A stretch of 64,000 bases of DNA from Rhodotorula mucilaginosa (lineage: Eukaryota > Basidiomycota > Microbotryomycetes > Sporidiobolales > Sporidiobolaceae), in assembly GCA_034406715.1 (NCBI GenBank), contig CP137871.1, forward strand, positions 310,001 through 374,000, given 5' to 3'. A model generated the notes under the pieces. The model saw nothing but the letters and a program-made list of their open reading frames with translations, did no database searches and was not told where the DNA came from. Numbering within the stretch: the stretch's first letter is position 1; the number at the start of each line of letters is the position of its first letter. The translations under genes and the position numbers were made by a program. Shown in pieces: positions 19,742-32,507 of this stretch.

Positions 19742-22674
19742 CTAGACGACGCGAAGCGTTTTCTGGTCACGAAAGAACGGAAGCGTTAGTCCGTTCCAGC
19801 TGAAGAGAGTGAGACCGGATGGATCAGGACGCACACTCCACTCGACGACCGTATCGTGAGCTTTGACCTTGCTCGGGTCGAAGCGCAAGACCTGCAGTCC
19901 GTCGAGAGAAGTCGCACGGGACAGGGCGACGTAGGATTGCCCTGGAAAAACAGATACTCGGCTCAGAGAACGTCTCGCGACTCGGAGAGGGAGAGGGACT
20001 GGGCAGAAAGCGGGCGCGCGCGCGAGAGAGGGAGACAAGCAACGAACCTTTCTCAAAGACCCTGCCGAGGTCGACCTTGACGCAAGGAATTGTCTGTCCT
20101 TGAGACTTGTGGATACTGCGCGGATGCCCTCGTTGTCAGCGCAAACGAAATAGCGAAAGTCAGATCTAGTCCAGGTCCTTACCTCATCGCCCAAGCACTG
20201 CGAGGGCAGGACGACGAGAAGAAAACGAAAAAGAATCAGTCAGTGTGAGTACATGGAGCGGCGCGCTGCGGGATCCGGAATCACGCACAGGATAATGGGG
20301 TACTGGAGAGACTAGCACAGCGTCAGCGAAACCCAATCAAAGGCAGGCAAGAGAGTGCGAGCAGGGAAACGCACCTGTTTCCGCGAAGCGAGCTCCTTGC
20401 CCGCGTTGTCCTCGACCTTGAATTCTTCACGCGTCATCCACCTGGACTGAGGCCCGGCCGGCGTTTGCCACTCGACGTAGGGCGCGTGCTCGATCAAGCC
20501 CTTCGCGGCATCGGCAGCAATCTTTCTCCTCCGGGCGTCGTCCGGCTGGCGGATGCGAGCGCCGGTCGGGTCGATCCCATCGTCCAGAAGCCTCTCGTCT
20601 TCGTCGTCGTCGTCCTGCAGTTCGGGAATCCCGACCTTGATGACCCTGCCGATCGTGCCGTTGACGAGGTCGGTGTCGAGATTCTTGATGAGCATGACTT
20701 GGGCGCCCTCCTTGATCACCAGCTTCTCGGCCGCCATAAAGTTCTGGAGGTACGTGCTCTTGCGCAGGTCTTCCGGGTTGGACGAGCCGTAGACTTTGTC
20801 GTGTGCCAGGTACACCGTTTCCACCCCTTTGAGCGCGCGCAAGCGGTTCTGATTCGCGCGTTCGACCTCGTTGCGCATCGGGAAGCTGTCGCACAGGCAA
20901 TCTCGAGGTCAGAACGCTTGACGGCTGGCTTCACGCGCATAGGGACAGAGTGCTTACAGTTCCGTCGGTTCCATGCCGTTCAGCTTCGGTTCCCGCGCGA
21001 GCGCGTAGAAAGCCTTGATCGACGCTTCCGACAGTTGACCGAAGCGCATCTCGTTGAGCATGTCGATGAAACCTGCATCAGGTGGACGTCGTCAGCTTGC
21101 GCACGGGACGACCAGAAAGAGGGCGTTTGCGGCGGACGCACGAGTATCCTTCTGACGGAAGACTTGCGTCAAGTTGACCGTGTGGTCGATGCACTCTTTC
21201 CAGGCGGCCGCTTGGAACGCGAACGACGGACTCGAGCCCTTCGTGACAGGCGGGAGCTGGAAAAAGTCGCCCGTCACGACCAGCTATTGGCGGGGAGGGA
21301 AGAACGGTCAGAGAGGGCAATCGAGGCGGGTGAACCGCATGGGCAAGGATCTCACCTGGATCCCCCCGAACGGTTTCTTGGCCGCTTTCGAGCCGACCTT
21401 CTGCCGAAGCTTGTTCGCGATGTACGCGAGCTTGTCGAACAACTGACCGTCGACCATCGATACTATGCGGTTGCAAAAAAAGTCTTGGTCAGCTCGTCGT
21501 TGGCTCGCATCGTGCCTCTTCAGTCCGAGCGGCGGTGCTCACCTTCATCGATGACGAGGACCTTGACCCGCTGCCACTTGGTCTTGGCCGTCTTGTTCCT
21601 CATGACGTTACTGACGAGCTGATCAGGCGTTCCGACGCCGAGGCCGATCCCAGCGAAAGAGTGAATGGTTGTCCCGCCGATGTTGCACGCGGCCATCCCC
21701 GTCGAAGCCGTGACGGCGACGGCGTCGCCGCTGCCGCGGTACTTGCGCTTGAGGGAGCTGATGATTTCGCGCAAGAGGACAGACTTGCCGGTTCCTATAG
21801 GCAATTGACGCGACGCGCGAGATAGTCAGCGGCGTGAAAGCGAACGCAGAGACGCGCCAAAGGCCAACGCACCTGCCGACCCGGTGAAGAAGACGTTCTT
21901 GCCTTCCTCGACGACGAGTTTGAGGACGACCTGCTGCTCCGGACTGAGGACGACCTTTTGTTTGATATCGATCGTGTCGCTCGTCAAGAGCTTGCCCTTC
22001 ATCTCGGACGAGATCCTCCTCTTGTTCCCGTTCGCCGCGCCCGCGGGCCCGCTCAGCTCGTGGAAATTCTTGGTGCCAGCGCGCGGACCGCGGGATGAAG
22101 TCGCTTCGAGTTCCTCCCACGGAAGGGTACGTTTCCTCGGCAAGGCGGACCCATTCGAACCCGCCGTCGCCGGGTTGTTGAGCGCAAAAATGTTGGACCC
22201 GTGCGCGATCCGGCTTTCGGACGCGTTGGAAGACAGCGGGCGCGAAGTTGACGAGGAAGCGGCTGAAGAGGTGACAACGGGCCGTTGCCTCGAGAAGACC
22301 GGCGCGAGGGGGAGGTCGATCACCGGCTGCGACGTCCTCGCTGGCTCGGACTGGCGACTGACGAGCGGTCTCCCCATGGCGGTACCAGAGCCGCTCGCGC
22401 GACTCGACGACGCCGTTGTTCCCGAGGCGGACGAGTAGTTGACTGATCCGACCTTTACGCCCGCGCCGCTTACGACGGTTCGCGCGACGGCCTTGCCCTT
22501 GTTGACGGTCGTCGTACTGCTCGCAGCGGTGCTCGACTTGGCCGGGCGTGGTTTGGGCGGCGTCGGCGGCCAGTCTTCCGAGTTGAGGACGAACTCGGGT
22601 CGCTCGTTCTCGTCGTCCGAGTCGCCCCAGGAACGCTGGGGTTGCGACGACAGCATCTTGGGTCGTCCACTCAT
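19742..22674 (-). CDS. PIF1: Pif1-family 5'-3' DNA helicase
   Basis: ATP-dependent helicase that unwinds G-quadruplexes and DNA-RNA hybrids and acts in telomere and mitochondrial DNA upkeep. Exons (descending): 22674-21873, 21794-21543, 21462-21356, 21283-21142, 21072-20958, 20885-20375, 20302-20289, 20197-20183, 20115-20048, 19941-19742; 741 residues. An N-terminal serine-rich region of about 200 residues precedes the helicase core. Walker A GSAGTGKS is split by intron 1. Walker B VLVIDEVSMVD is split by intron 2. Other motifs are [17 protein letters not shown] and [15 protein letters not shown]. Two consecutive exons are only 14 and 15 nt and together encode the bridge YPIILAWAM. The frame is open upstream of 22674 but without an ATG, so 22674 is the chosen start unless there is an unseen first exon. 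Confidence 0.92.
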
Positions 22675-24149
22675 GACGTGCACGCTCTTGCTTGACTCGC
22701 TGGTCGGCGTGAGCTGGCAGAGACGAGAGAATGTTGGCTCACTCGCGACGAGAATGTCAAACCTTTTTCGCGCCTCGACGTGCAAAAACAAATGACGTGG
22801 CACCTTTACCCCGCATTTCTCGCTTAATCCGGTTCTGTTCTCGCAGCTCGGACAAACCAGAACCGCGCCAGCAGCTCACGAGCAAAGCAACATCGCCCGA
22901 CTGAAGGCTCTCCTTCTTCTTCTTCCACACACGCCGACTCTGCTCGGCCCTGGCTGGCCGGTGTCACAACCGCTGGCTCAGTGCCGCGCGAGTACTGCCC
23001 AGCTGCAAGCAGGAGCATCGAGCGGGTGGCTCCGCTTCTACGGACCCAGCCCGCCGTTCGTCTCGATGTCTCGTCCTCTGCTGGCGGCGTGCAGATCCAA
23101 GTTCCCCTCTCCAAACCTCCCGCTTTCGCCCGTCCATACTCGACTACCCTCGCGCTCCTCTCGCGGGAGCAAGGAGGCACGGCGTCGCCTCGCCAAGGGG
23201 CCGTGACTCGCCTTTCACCGGGCTGAGTCTGGTTCGGCGGCGGGGGCTACAACGACTCGCGCTTCTGAGGGCGGTCGAGCGTGGACGGGCTTGAGAGCGG
23301 GATTCAGGTGGGAGAGCTGGACGACCGGGCGATTCCTCTCGCTTTGCCGACGTCGTTACGCGGCCGTGACGGTACTAGACAACCCGCCCGGGAACATTCC
23401 ATCCCTCTCCTCTCTCTTACGTGCAGTCTATACTCGCGTGCAATGATATCCTTTCTCCACGTATCCTCCCGTGCCGTGCTTGCGTGAGATTGGATCGCGG
23501 GGCGGACTTTGTCGAAAGGCGACCGGGGGCGTGCTGAAAACGAAGCGAGTGCAAGACCAGCAAGATCGGGCTTCGTTGGAGGACAGTTTCTGCGGCTGTT
23601 GCAGCGGATGTTCTGCTCTCCTCGTTATACTCTGACGTGACCTCCAAGGCGGGTACCGCTGGACAGGAACTCCCGAGGCGAGGCGCGAGAATCAATGGCA
23701 GGACGGAGTATTCGCGATTCCTTGGAGGACTCGGTCCCGATTCCAGGAAAACGCGTCGCGATTCGTATATGTCCTACGAGGGGGCTTGAAGCGACTCGAG
23801 AAGAGGTAGTCGGCGAGGGCGGACCGGAGAGGAGCGAAGCGGCAGAGAGAGCATCGGCGTTGACTTCGCTCGCTCATACCGCACGCCGCGCGAGCTGATT
23901 GTCAAGACTCTGTGAACTCGAGCAAGAATCAGAACAGGAGACGAGAGACTTAGGGAAGAGCGCAACTGACCAAGAGTCGGAGACTTGCGGCGCAGGCAGC
24001 CTCGACTTGACTGGGTGGCGGTCGGCGCTCGACGGCGGTCATCGAGGACGACTCGCCCTCTCGCGGCCTGAGCGAGCGGAAGAGGGAGCCTGTTGTTGCC
24101 GCGAAAGGTGGGCGCAGCGAAACGTCGGGTCGTCTGTGCCGTTGAACAC
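22675..24149. other. Long intergenic region between PIF1 and MED31
   Basis: About 1.5 kb containing the PIF1 promoter and the 3' region of MED31. Several open frames on both strands are arginine- or serine-rich and lack splice or domain support. I see no gene. Confidence 0.45.
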
Positions 24150-24945
24150 TCAAGGCGCCGCGCCGTTCGCCTTTCCTCCTTCCCCTCCTGCACCAGACCC
24201 CGCCTCCGATCCATTGCCGCCGCCGCCGAGAAGCGTCTCCCGTTCCCTCCACTCGGCCCACCTCGCCACCATCTTGCCCGCCCATTCCTGCGCCATCAAC
24301 GGTTGCTCCCTCCAAGCATTGCGGAACGATTGCCCCGCCGGATCGGGAGCGGTGAGGAGGCTCAGGTGCTCGAGCGAGGAAGGGTATTGTAGGAAACGGG
24401 AGTAGCGGGGGTCGTCGCGGAAGTAGAGGAGGTAGCGGAGGTAGCTGTTTCAGGTTTAGTTCGCGGGTGCGGGTTAGTGAATTTTTGCGAAAGTTGGGCA
24501 GGGCAAGGGGAAAGGAAGGGAGGGAGAGCGAACTTGAGAAAGGTCGGCTGGTCAAAGAGCCCCTGCTGAGCGAGCGCTGCAGGTTGAGGATGTAGTATCA
24601 GCAGCCTTCTTGACTTACTCAAGACACCGCACCGGTCATGAGCACCCTCGACGGGTGACGATCCGATCCGGGTTGGAGAAAGGAGCTGCCGAGACCGACA
24701 TTGGAGGTAGAATGGGTTGGCCAAGCACTGCACAAACTGCATGCATTGATCTGTCAATGCCAATTCCACAAGGCCGGCCGTAGTGGAGCAGCAGAACGGA
24801 CCTCGAGTTCCGTCTCGAAGCGGATTCGGTTCGCGTCCCGCTCGGCGGGCGTGGGAACCTGTGTAACCGTAGCCGGCGCAATCGTAGTGGCAACATTGCC
24901 GGACATTGTAGCCTCTGTCGTTGGCGGTTCAGCGATCGAAGTCAT
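24150..24945 (-). CDS. MED31: Mediator complex subunit 31 (Soh1)
   Basis: Subunit of the Mediator middle module linking activators to RNA polymerase II. Exons 24945-24802, 24736-24700, 24576-24534 and 24444-24150 give 172 residues. The MED31 core runs from about 39: NRIRFETELE, FVQCLANPFYLQ, SLAQQGLFDQPTFLNYLRYL, then LYFRDDPRYSRFLQYP, each joined across introns in frame. The N terminus (MTSIAEPPTTEATMSG) and a Gly-rich C-terminal tail (GGGGNGSEAGSGAGG) are extensions beyond the compact family core of about 100 residues. The donors GTCCGT, GTCGGT and GTTCGC are weak but required by the protein alignment. It is oriented the same way as ERG26 upstream, with 201 bp between ATG 24945 and the ERG26 stop. 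Confidence 0.92.
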
Positions 24946-25146
24946 CCCGGGCGGGCGATGAGTTGTTGCTTGAGAGAAGAAAACGGTGAGGGCGAGGGGT
25001 CTCTTCATCACACACCAACGGAAAAGCCAGACTCCGAGGACAAAAGGGAGTGTACATGATACAAGAATGACTCCACAAACAGGCAGGCGGAACAAGCCGG
25101 CACACCAGACTGCACTTCTAAGACTCGCCCGGACATTTGGCTTCCC

Positions 25147-26798
25147 TCACGCCTTTTTCGACTGCATTGACGCCTCGTTCTCCTTGTACCACTGCGAATC
25201 AGGCAAGCGTCTCAGTACAACAGAAATGGAGCGGAGCGGAGACAGGAAATGGAGAGAGAGAGCAAGAAACGCACTGCCACGGCGCGCTTGACTCCCTCTT
25301 CGAATCCGACGATCGGTTCGTAACCGAGGAATCTTCGCGCCTGCGTAGTTGTACCGACAAGTAAGCTCGGGTCATGAATGTGTGTCTCAAAAGCCACGGC
25401 CCGCGGCGCACCTTTTCAATGTTGTAGAACCGGTTCACGGTCGAATAGACGACCTTGCCCTGGGTCATGTTGGGCGTCTTGCCGAGCAAGCCCATGACCC
25501 CTTCGGCGAGGGCCGCGATCGTCAACCCAACTGGAACCGGCAACGGCAACACCCACGGGGCGACGTGCCCATTGTACTCTTTCCAGACGGCGCGGGGGAA
25601 ATCCCAAAACGCGATCGGTTCGCCGTTCGTGACAAAGTACGCTTGACCCGCCACGGCCACTGTCTCCTTCTCGCGATCGACGGCCCCGTTCGGGCACGTC
25701 TGTTCAATGTTGGCGTTCGCGAAGGGGTCGAACCGGTTCCGGATCGCGGGCAAGGGAGGGTCCGGTTCCGTGTAGTTTTCGAATTGCGGGTCGGCTTCCT
25801 TTTCGCGTTCGACGAGCGTAGGAGGGCGGAACCTCGACGTCGGCAGTTGACGTCTCGGGACGGACAAATCGATCGGCAGCAGCCGGTCGTCGAGGACCGA
25901 GAGCGGGACACGGTCGGCGAGTTTCTCGGCCGCGAGGAGGTGCGCGTGGACGACGTTGTCGACGTAGGTCCAGTCGAACAGGTTCTGGTTCGACCCGACT
26001 TGGAATTTCGTCTTGCCCGATTTCAAGACTTCCATCACGCCCGGGACGGCTTGTCGGTCTCCAGGGCTGCGCGCGCGCACGCACATTCAGTCCCTCCGCG
26101 GGTCAGGAGAAAGGCCGCGAGGGGAGACGAAACTCACCCAAAGATGCCGGCTGGGCGGATCGCCACGGTCAAGAGACCGTCCTTGCCGTTCGCTTCGAGG
26201 ACAATCTGCTCCGCCTTGGCCTGCGGGAGTCGAAAATGAGTTCACAAGCCAAAGAGCCTCCGCCGCACAGATGACCCCTTTACCTTTGTCTCGTTGTAAG
26301 GGTCCAAAGGGTCGGTCGGGAAAGGCATGCGCTCATCGACGTTGACGAGGTCGATGCCGTCGTAGACGGTTCCAGCCGACGAGGTAAAGACGAGCCTCTC
26401 TACGCCTTGCTGAACGCACGCCTCGACGACAGTCCGGGTGCCATCGACGTTGACTTTTTCGCACACTTCCTTGCCGGAGCCGGTCCACGGCGAGGCGGTA
26501 TGGAAGACGACGGTGGGGGCGTGTTGCTTGAAGGCGTTGGAGAGCGAGTTGAGCGAGGTCAAGTCGGCCGAGTAGAAAGTCCACTTTTCGCTTGAGTCGG
26601 AGGGGAAGTGACGTTGCACGATGTCGAGCGAGGCTACGCTCGCTTTCGGGTAGCGTTCGAGGAGGAGTTGGACGAGGCGATGTCCGAGGAAGCCTTCGCC
26701 TGCGTGTTCGAGACTGCGGGTCAGTTCTGCTGCGAACGAGGGTGGATCTGAGGGAGAGACTCGCCTCCGATTACGAGTAATGACTGCCCTTCGAACAT
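25147..26798 (-). CDS. ERG26: Sterol-4-alpha-carboxylate 3-dehydrogenase (ergosterol synthesis)
   Basis: NAD(P)-dependent C-3 sterol dehydrogenase/C-4 decarboxylase acting in the ER during C-4 demethylation. Exons 26798-26765, 26699-26284, 26220-26138, 26066-25412, 25340-25275 and 25191-25147 give 432 residues. The nucleotide-binding loop LLVIGGGEGFLGHRLV is assembled across intron 1. That intron starts with GCGAGT and ends CACGCAG, so it is a GC-AG intron. The catalytic Y-x3-K is YNETK, directly before the exon 2/3 junction. IRPAGIFGPGDRQAVPG and FDWTYVDNVVHAHLLA are typical 3-beta-HSD motifs. A hydrophobic segment (WVLPLPVPVGLTIAALAEGVM) near 310-335 fits ER membrane association. An insert rich in PPxL and charged residues near 235-280 is longer than in ascomycete Erg26. 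Confidence 0.92.
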
Positions 26799-27713
26799 GG
26801 CGAGTGCAGTGAGTGGCAGCTGGACAGAGAGACGCGTCGAGCAGCTGCTGCGCGCTGCTTTCGTCTCGCTCTCTCAGCTCCCCACTTTGCAAGGTCATTA
26901 CAGCTCGCAGCCATATCGAGACCTCCGTGCGCGCATCTGTACTGCTCGGAATGATACCCGATCTACCCTGCCCGCTTCCCGCTCGCTCGCTCGGTCCCTT
27001 GCTTCTACTTGCCCCATCACAGCGTCGTTCGATCACTCCCCCCGTCCCACCTCGCCTCTCACGCTGTCAGCCTCCCTACGGAATCGACTCTGATCAGCCG
27101 CTTGTTCGAACACCGTCATGACTCGCAGTCGACTGGACCGTCAACCGCCTCAGCTCGAGCCTGACCACAGGCTGGTTCCGCCGTAGCGCTCTGTCTCAAC
27201 CGCCGAGCGAATGTGACGCAGACGGGTACCTCAAATCCTGCAACGTTTTGTTCGACTCGACCATCGCTATGTGCGCAAGAAATGGAACCATGCCGACCTC
27301 GCCGGGAGGATTCAAGGCAGAGACGGGACCGAGTGCGTCCGTGGCCGGGTCTTTGCGTCGCTCGACTGAAGGCGCTGGGACGAGGCCGGCGACAAACAAC
27401 GGACGACACTCCGCCTGCCTCAGAAGGAGGAGAAGCAGGTCCTGTAGTCGATGTGGTCACTGTATTCCGTCTCGTCAAGACCACCTGCCCGTCTTTGAGA
27501 GAGCAGAATGCCCCTCTCCTGGGCATTCATTGCGGTCCGACAGCACAGGCCCTTGGTTCCGTACCGCGAGATTGTCATCCCTTAGCCGCTCCGCTGCCTA
27601 GCGTGCATAGATTCTTTTGAAAAGCTTCGTCGACTCGCTCCAACGCTCGCCGAACTTGCAGCTCCACTTCCGAAACCTCACTCGAGTCGAACCGTGCTAT
27701 CTCTACCGTCTGA
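26799..27713. promoter_or_regulatory. Divergent promoter region ERG26 / PMS1
   Basis: 915 bp between the start codons of two divergent genes. No conserved element was recognised, and open frames inside it lack support. Confidence 0.5.
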
Positions 27714-30700
27714 ATGTCATGTCTATACAGGGTGAGTCCTGCGTCCCCATCCGGCCTCAGCTAGCCCCTCAGAGCTGACCCTAGGCCTGCTCTCGCGTCG
27801 CGTCGCCCCACTTCATCCTGTCGCCGCCGGTCCATGCAGCGATTGACCGCACCAGCGTGCATCGCCTGACGAGCGGACAAGTCATCATCGACTTGCAGAC
27901 CGCCGGTGAGTCACTTACGGGTCGAACCCGTCAGGGGAGGAGGGATTGACATCGCTCTCTCAATTTTTTGCGCGACGACAACTTTGCAGTCAAGGAGCTG
28001 GTCGAGAACGCCCTTGATGCCGGTGCCACCACCATCTGTGAGTGTCTTCCTCACTGTGTCCCACATCCGGACCGAGGCAGGATTGACCGAATGCTCCCGT
28101 ACGTATGTAGCCGTCAAGTTTCGCGAACACGGTCTCGACGAGATCGAAGTCGAGGATAACGGACGAGGGATCGAAAAGGAAGATTGGCCAGGCTTAGGTG
28201 AGCGTCTAGGAAGAGGAAATCAACCCGAGGAAGCGACTGATGCTCCTCCGCCGCGCAGCCCTCAAGCACCACACGTCCAAACTGACTTCGTTCGACGACC
28301 TCGCGAGCGTCTCGACTCTCGGCTTTCGCGGCGAGGCGCTCGCGTCCCTCTGCGGCGTCGCCACCCTCTCCATCACAACCTGCACTTCCCCCTCCCTCCC
28401 ACTCGGGACCGCCCTCTCCTTCACTCACGCCGGCGAGTTGCGCGTCGACGGATCGAAACGCGTTTCGCGGTCGAGGGGGACGACGGTCAAGGTCGAAAAG
28501 TTGTTTGAGAACTTGCCCGTCAGGAGGAAAGAGTTGAGTAAGAATGCCAAGAGGGAGATGGGCAAGGCGATCGAGATGGTGCAGGCGTATGCGTTGATCA
28601 AACTCGGCGTGCGGTTCGAAGTGCGCAACGTCGTCAAGGGGTACGGTACCCTCTCTCTCTTCCGGATAAGGTGAGGGAGGTGGCTGACCCCTGCTCTCTC
28701 TCAAATTGTTGACGCCGCGCAGCAAGAGTCAAGTCCTCCTGCAAACCCCGATCTCGACGACCCTCCGCGCCAATTTTTCCAACCTCTTTGCGCCCAAGTC
28801 TCTCGCCTCGCTCCTCGACCTCGACCTCACGCTCGAAGTGCCGACCGAAAAGACCGTCATGAAGCGGCTCGAAGGAGGAGCAGTCGAGAGGTGAGCTCGC
28901 TCCGCTTGCTTCTGGGGTCCGCACGTTCGCGAGTCCCTTTTTTTTCGTCTCGCCGGGTCGGGTCGGGATCGAAACGTCGAGCGTGTTCACCAGCGCGGAG
29001 AGACTCATGCCAAATAAGATGCGACGCGAAAACAGCTCGACGACCGTCCGCGTCAAAGGCCTGATCTCGAAACCCTCTGCGCCGCATGGCCGACCAGCGG
29101 GGAATCGCCAATTCTACTACATTAACGGCCGACCTTTCTCTCCTGCCAAGGTCGGTCTCTCCACCGGCCTCCTTACCTCTCCTTGCCGGCGAGCAGGTGT
29201 GCTTTGCTCACCGTGATTGTGACGGGATCAAACAGGTTGCCAAGGCTGTCAACGAGTCTTACAAGTCTTTTAACGCGAACCAGTTCCCGACAGTCGTGGC
29301 GGGTTTCCAGCTCGCACCAGGTGAGGCGCAATGTGACCCACTCGCGTCAGTGTCGGAGAGTTAATGCCTCTCCCTCGCTGACACGTTCTCCAAACCGTAC
29401 GTGTCTTGCAGATGCCTACGACGTCAACGTCTCGCCCGACAAGCGCACCATCTTTCTACACTCGGAAGGGAACCTGATCGCGTGCCTCAAGGACGCTCTC
29501 GCGCGCTTCTTTGAACCCGAAAAGGGCACTTTTCCCATGCAGGCGATCGGGCCCGCTGTTCCTCGAAGTACGGCGGCGGCCGAAGGGCGCAATGGACCGG
29601 CGAGTCCCACCGTCAAGCTGGACGACGACGAACAAGGAGAAGAAGTGCTGCAGGAAGAAGAAGCGGATATGGAACCTCCGCGAAAGAAGAAACGACGAGA
29701 CGAGGACGCTTCGCCTGGACCGAGCCGGACCCGAGCAACCGCTTCGTCTCCTTCTGCTCTATCTCCTTCGTCTTCGTCGCTCCGCGCCACAGCGAGCAGA
29801 TCCTCGTCGATCGTCGTCGAGGTGACGAACCCGATCCCGCCACTGCAGGATGACGAGGTCTTCCTTCCCGAACCGCCTGCACATTGCTACGACGACGCCG
29901 ACGAGGAAGAAAACACGAAACCTGCTGTTGCCGAACTTTCCGACGACAAGAGTCCCGCCCCGCAGGCTGCAGTCTTGAACGAAGACGAAGGAAACGGCTC
30001 ACCGTCTCTGTTCCGGCGCGGATCCCCAACGCCCAGACCGCCGCCCTCACGTAATCGATCGCCTGCGGCAGACGAACCGGACGAGCCAGACGATCTCTCG
30101 ACCCATGCTGCACCGGGGCGTCCAGCTCCTCGTCTCGCGCAGACGAAACTCACCTTCCTCGGAGGCCGAGGCGGAAGCGAGGAACCGGGAACCGGCGACC
30201 GCGACTCAAGAGGCAACAACAAGAGCCGCACGAATTCCTCCTCGACGACGACGACCAAGAAGGTTGTATCGTCCAATGGCGGAGGTGAGACGTCCGCCGG
30301 GCGTATGCAGGGGATCCTGCGGCAGTTCCTGAATGGCACGCCGCGGACTGGCAACGACAAAGCCGGCGAGGTCGACGAGCTGGAGGACGACGACGTTGTC
30401 TTCGATGACGAGGAGGAGCCGAGCGCCAGCGGCGAGGAGAATCTGCTGCCGGACCGCTCTCTACCTCGGTCGCGGAGCATCACGCGAGCCGCTTTGGGCG
30501 AAGAGAGTCTCGACGACCATGACCCTGCACCTGACCAGGGCGAAGATGTCCCCGCCGGCATGGAACTACTGTCGGATGAGGATGGTGCGCTCGTGGAACA
30601 GCCGGACGACGTGATCATGATGGTCGACGAAAGTCTGAGCGCAGACTCGCCGGCGCCGATCGCTGCGAACGAAGACGAGGACTCGGACGACCTCGAGGTG

Positions 30701-32257
30701 ATGGCGGCTTCGTGCGCTTGCGCACACGGATCGCAGGACAGCGACCTCGAGGTCGAGATCATGCCGCCGCCGCCGCCACCGCCACCACCACCACCGCGAG
30801 GTCCAGAAGAACCTGCGCCCGTTCCGACACCTTTACCTTTCGGCGCCGCGGCGTCCGAAGTGGCCGGAACGCTCGTCGCAGCCGACGCGCAGCTCCAAGT
30901 CGACCTCGCCAACCTCGAGCAAATCTGGACCGCAGCGGGAGTAGCAGCGGGGACGTCGGCCCGGAACAGCGCGCCGAACAAGCCGACCGCGGTCGAGGAT
31001 GACCCGTTGGCGGGCGCGGGCATCGACGAACGCGACGAAGCGGCCGAGGCGACTCTCTCGCGCGTCGTCAGCAAGGCCGACTTTGAGGCGATGCAAGTCG
31101 TCGGCCAGTTCAACCTCGGCTTCATCATCGCTCGTCGGCGCGTCGAGATGGCCGACTCTTCCGAAGTGCACGACGACCTCTTCATCGTGGACCAGCATGC
31201 GTCGGACGAGAAGTACAACTTTGAGCGGTTGCAGGCCGAGACGGTCATCCAGTCGCAGCGACTTTTGGCGTGAGCAGCTTTAGATCGAAGTTTGTGTGGC
31301 GCGCGCGCGAAGCTGACTCTTTTCTTGAAAATGCTCACCACGACAGACCTCGCGTTCTCAATCTTCCGTCAGCAGATGAGATCACGGCGATGGAGCACCT
31401 GGACGTGCTGCGGTTGAATGGTTTCGACGTCGAGGTCGACGAGAATGCCGGCGTCGGTGAGCGGGTCAAGTTGACGGCTCAGCCGGTCAGCAGAGACACT
31501 GTCTTTGACGTCGGAGGTGAGCACTTGCCGCCGGATCCAGAACCCGCCCAGCCGAGAAGCTGATGACTCGCGGAGCGCCGGGCGCAGATCTCGAAGAACT
31601 CGTCGAGATGATTGCGACGAGCGGAGGAGCGGAAGTGGTCCGGCCGACGAAAGCGCGACGCATGTTTGCCAGTCGTGCATGCCGGAAAAGCGTCATGATT
31701 GGCAAAGCGCTCAATCACAAGCAGATGACGACCGTACGTAATGAACTCGCTCGCCGGTCCTTTCTCCGTTCTTCTGCACTCGAGCTGTGCCGAAAGACTG
31801 ACCCGGCATGCAACTTGTGGCGGCGGTGACGCAATCTACCGCGCAGATTCTGCGACATATGGGCGGTATGGAGCAGCCGTGGGTGCGTCTCTTCCTCGCT
31901 CAACAGCTTGTCCAAAGGCGGAGCAGTTTGACTGACGCTCGGCGCGACTTTGCACAGGCATGTCCTCACGGTCGTCCAACGATGCGCTGGGTGAGTCCGG
32001 TCGGCCATCGGTGGTTTTCAGCTGCTTCTTGTGAACCGAAAAAGCGTCGAAAGTGCCCTCCCTGGAAAGGGTTCGGCATCATGACCGCACCGAACCCGGA
32101 ACGGCCAGCGGCAGAAACTGACGTAATCTGGCCTCCTCTTTTTTGCACTTTCGGACACGCACAGCTGGCAGCGGTGGGAGGTGGTGCGAGCAAGACGCCG
32201 GCCGAGGCCGTTGGTCTGCGAGATGCGGTCGCTGTGTTGGGTCATGCATCCATGTAG
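27714..32257 (+). CDS. PMS1: MutL homologue Pms1 (mismatch repair endonuclease)
   Basis: Partner of Mlh1 in MutL-alpha; nicks DNA during mismatch repair. Exons: 27714-27731, 27785-27905, 27990-28037, 28111-28197, 28259-28640, 28723-28890, 28982-29150, 29236-29320, 29412-31269, 31347-31516, 31552-31733, 31847-31882, 31958-31990, 32165-32257; 1149 residues. The GHKL ATPase motifs are present: [18 protein letters not shown] and [12 protein letters not shown]. Exon 9 holds a long acidic, serine-rich linker with a run of twelve prolines. The C-terminal endonuclease site is intact: [23 protein letters not shown] and [10 protein letters not shown]. The 18-nt first exon was chosen because only it gives a frame entering [19 protein letters not shown]. 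At 1149 residues it is longer than yeast Pms1 because of the linker. Confidence 0.93.
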
Positions 32258-32507
32258 AGGTCCGTGCCATCGAGCGAGCTTGACACGAGACAGAAGAGCT
32301 GTCGTCGGAGTTACCTCGCCCCCACGTTTTTAATCGCGTGAAGGGTGAACTTCGATCATAACTTGAAGTGCGAAACCCTCAGATCATCTCGAAGCGGAAG
32401 TTGCGGGCCAACTCCACGGGCGGTCGTCTCTCCGCTCTCTTCCTCTCTCCTCTCTCTCCTTCCCTCACTCGCTGCGGTTTCTCGTCTCGAAAAGAAAAAA
32501 GGATAAA

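Noticed and set aside
20465-21622. 385-codon plus-strand open frame
   Set aside because: Antisense to PIF1, whose motifs are unambiguous on the other strand.
22675-22803. N-terminal extension of PIF1 that could resemble a mitochondrial presequence
   Set aside because: The extended frame begins at a GTG, not an ATG, and no upstream exon was found, so a dual-start claim is not supported.
25349-26239. 296-codon plus-strand open frame
   Set aside because: Antisense to ERG26 exon 4.
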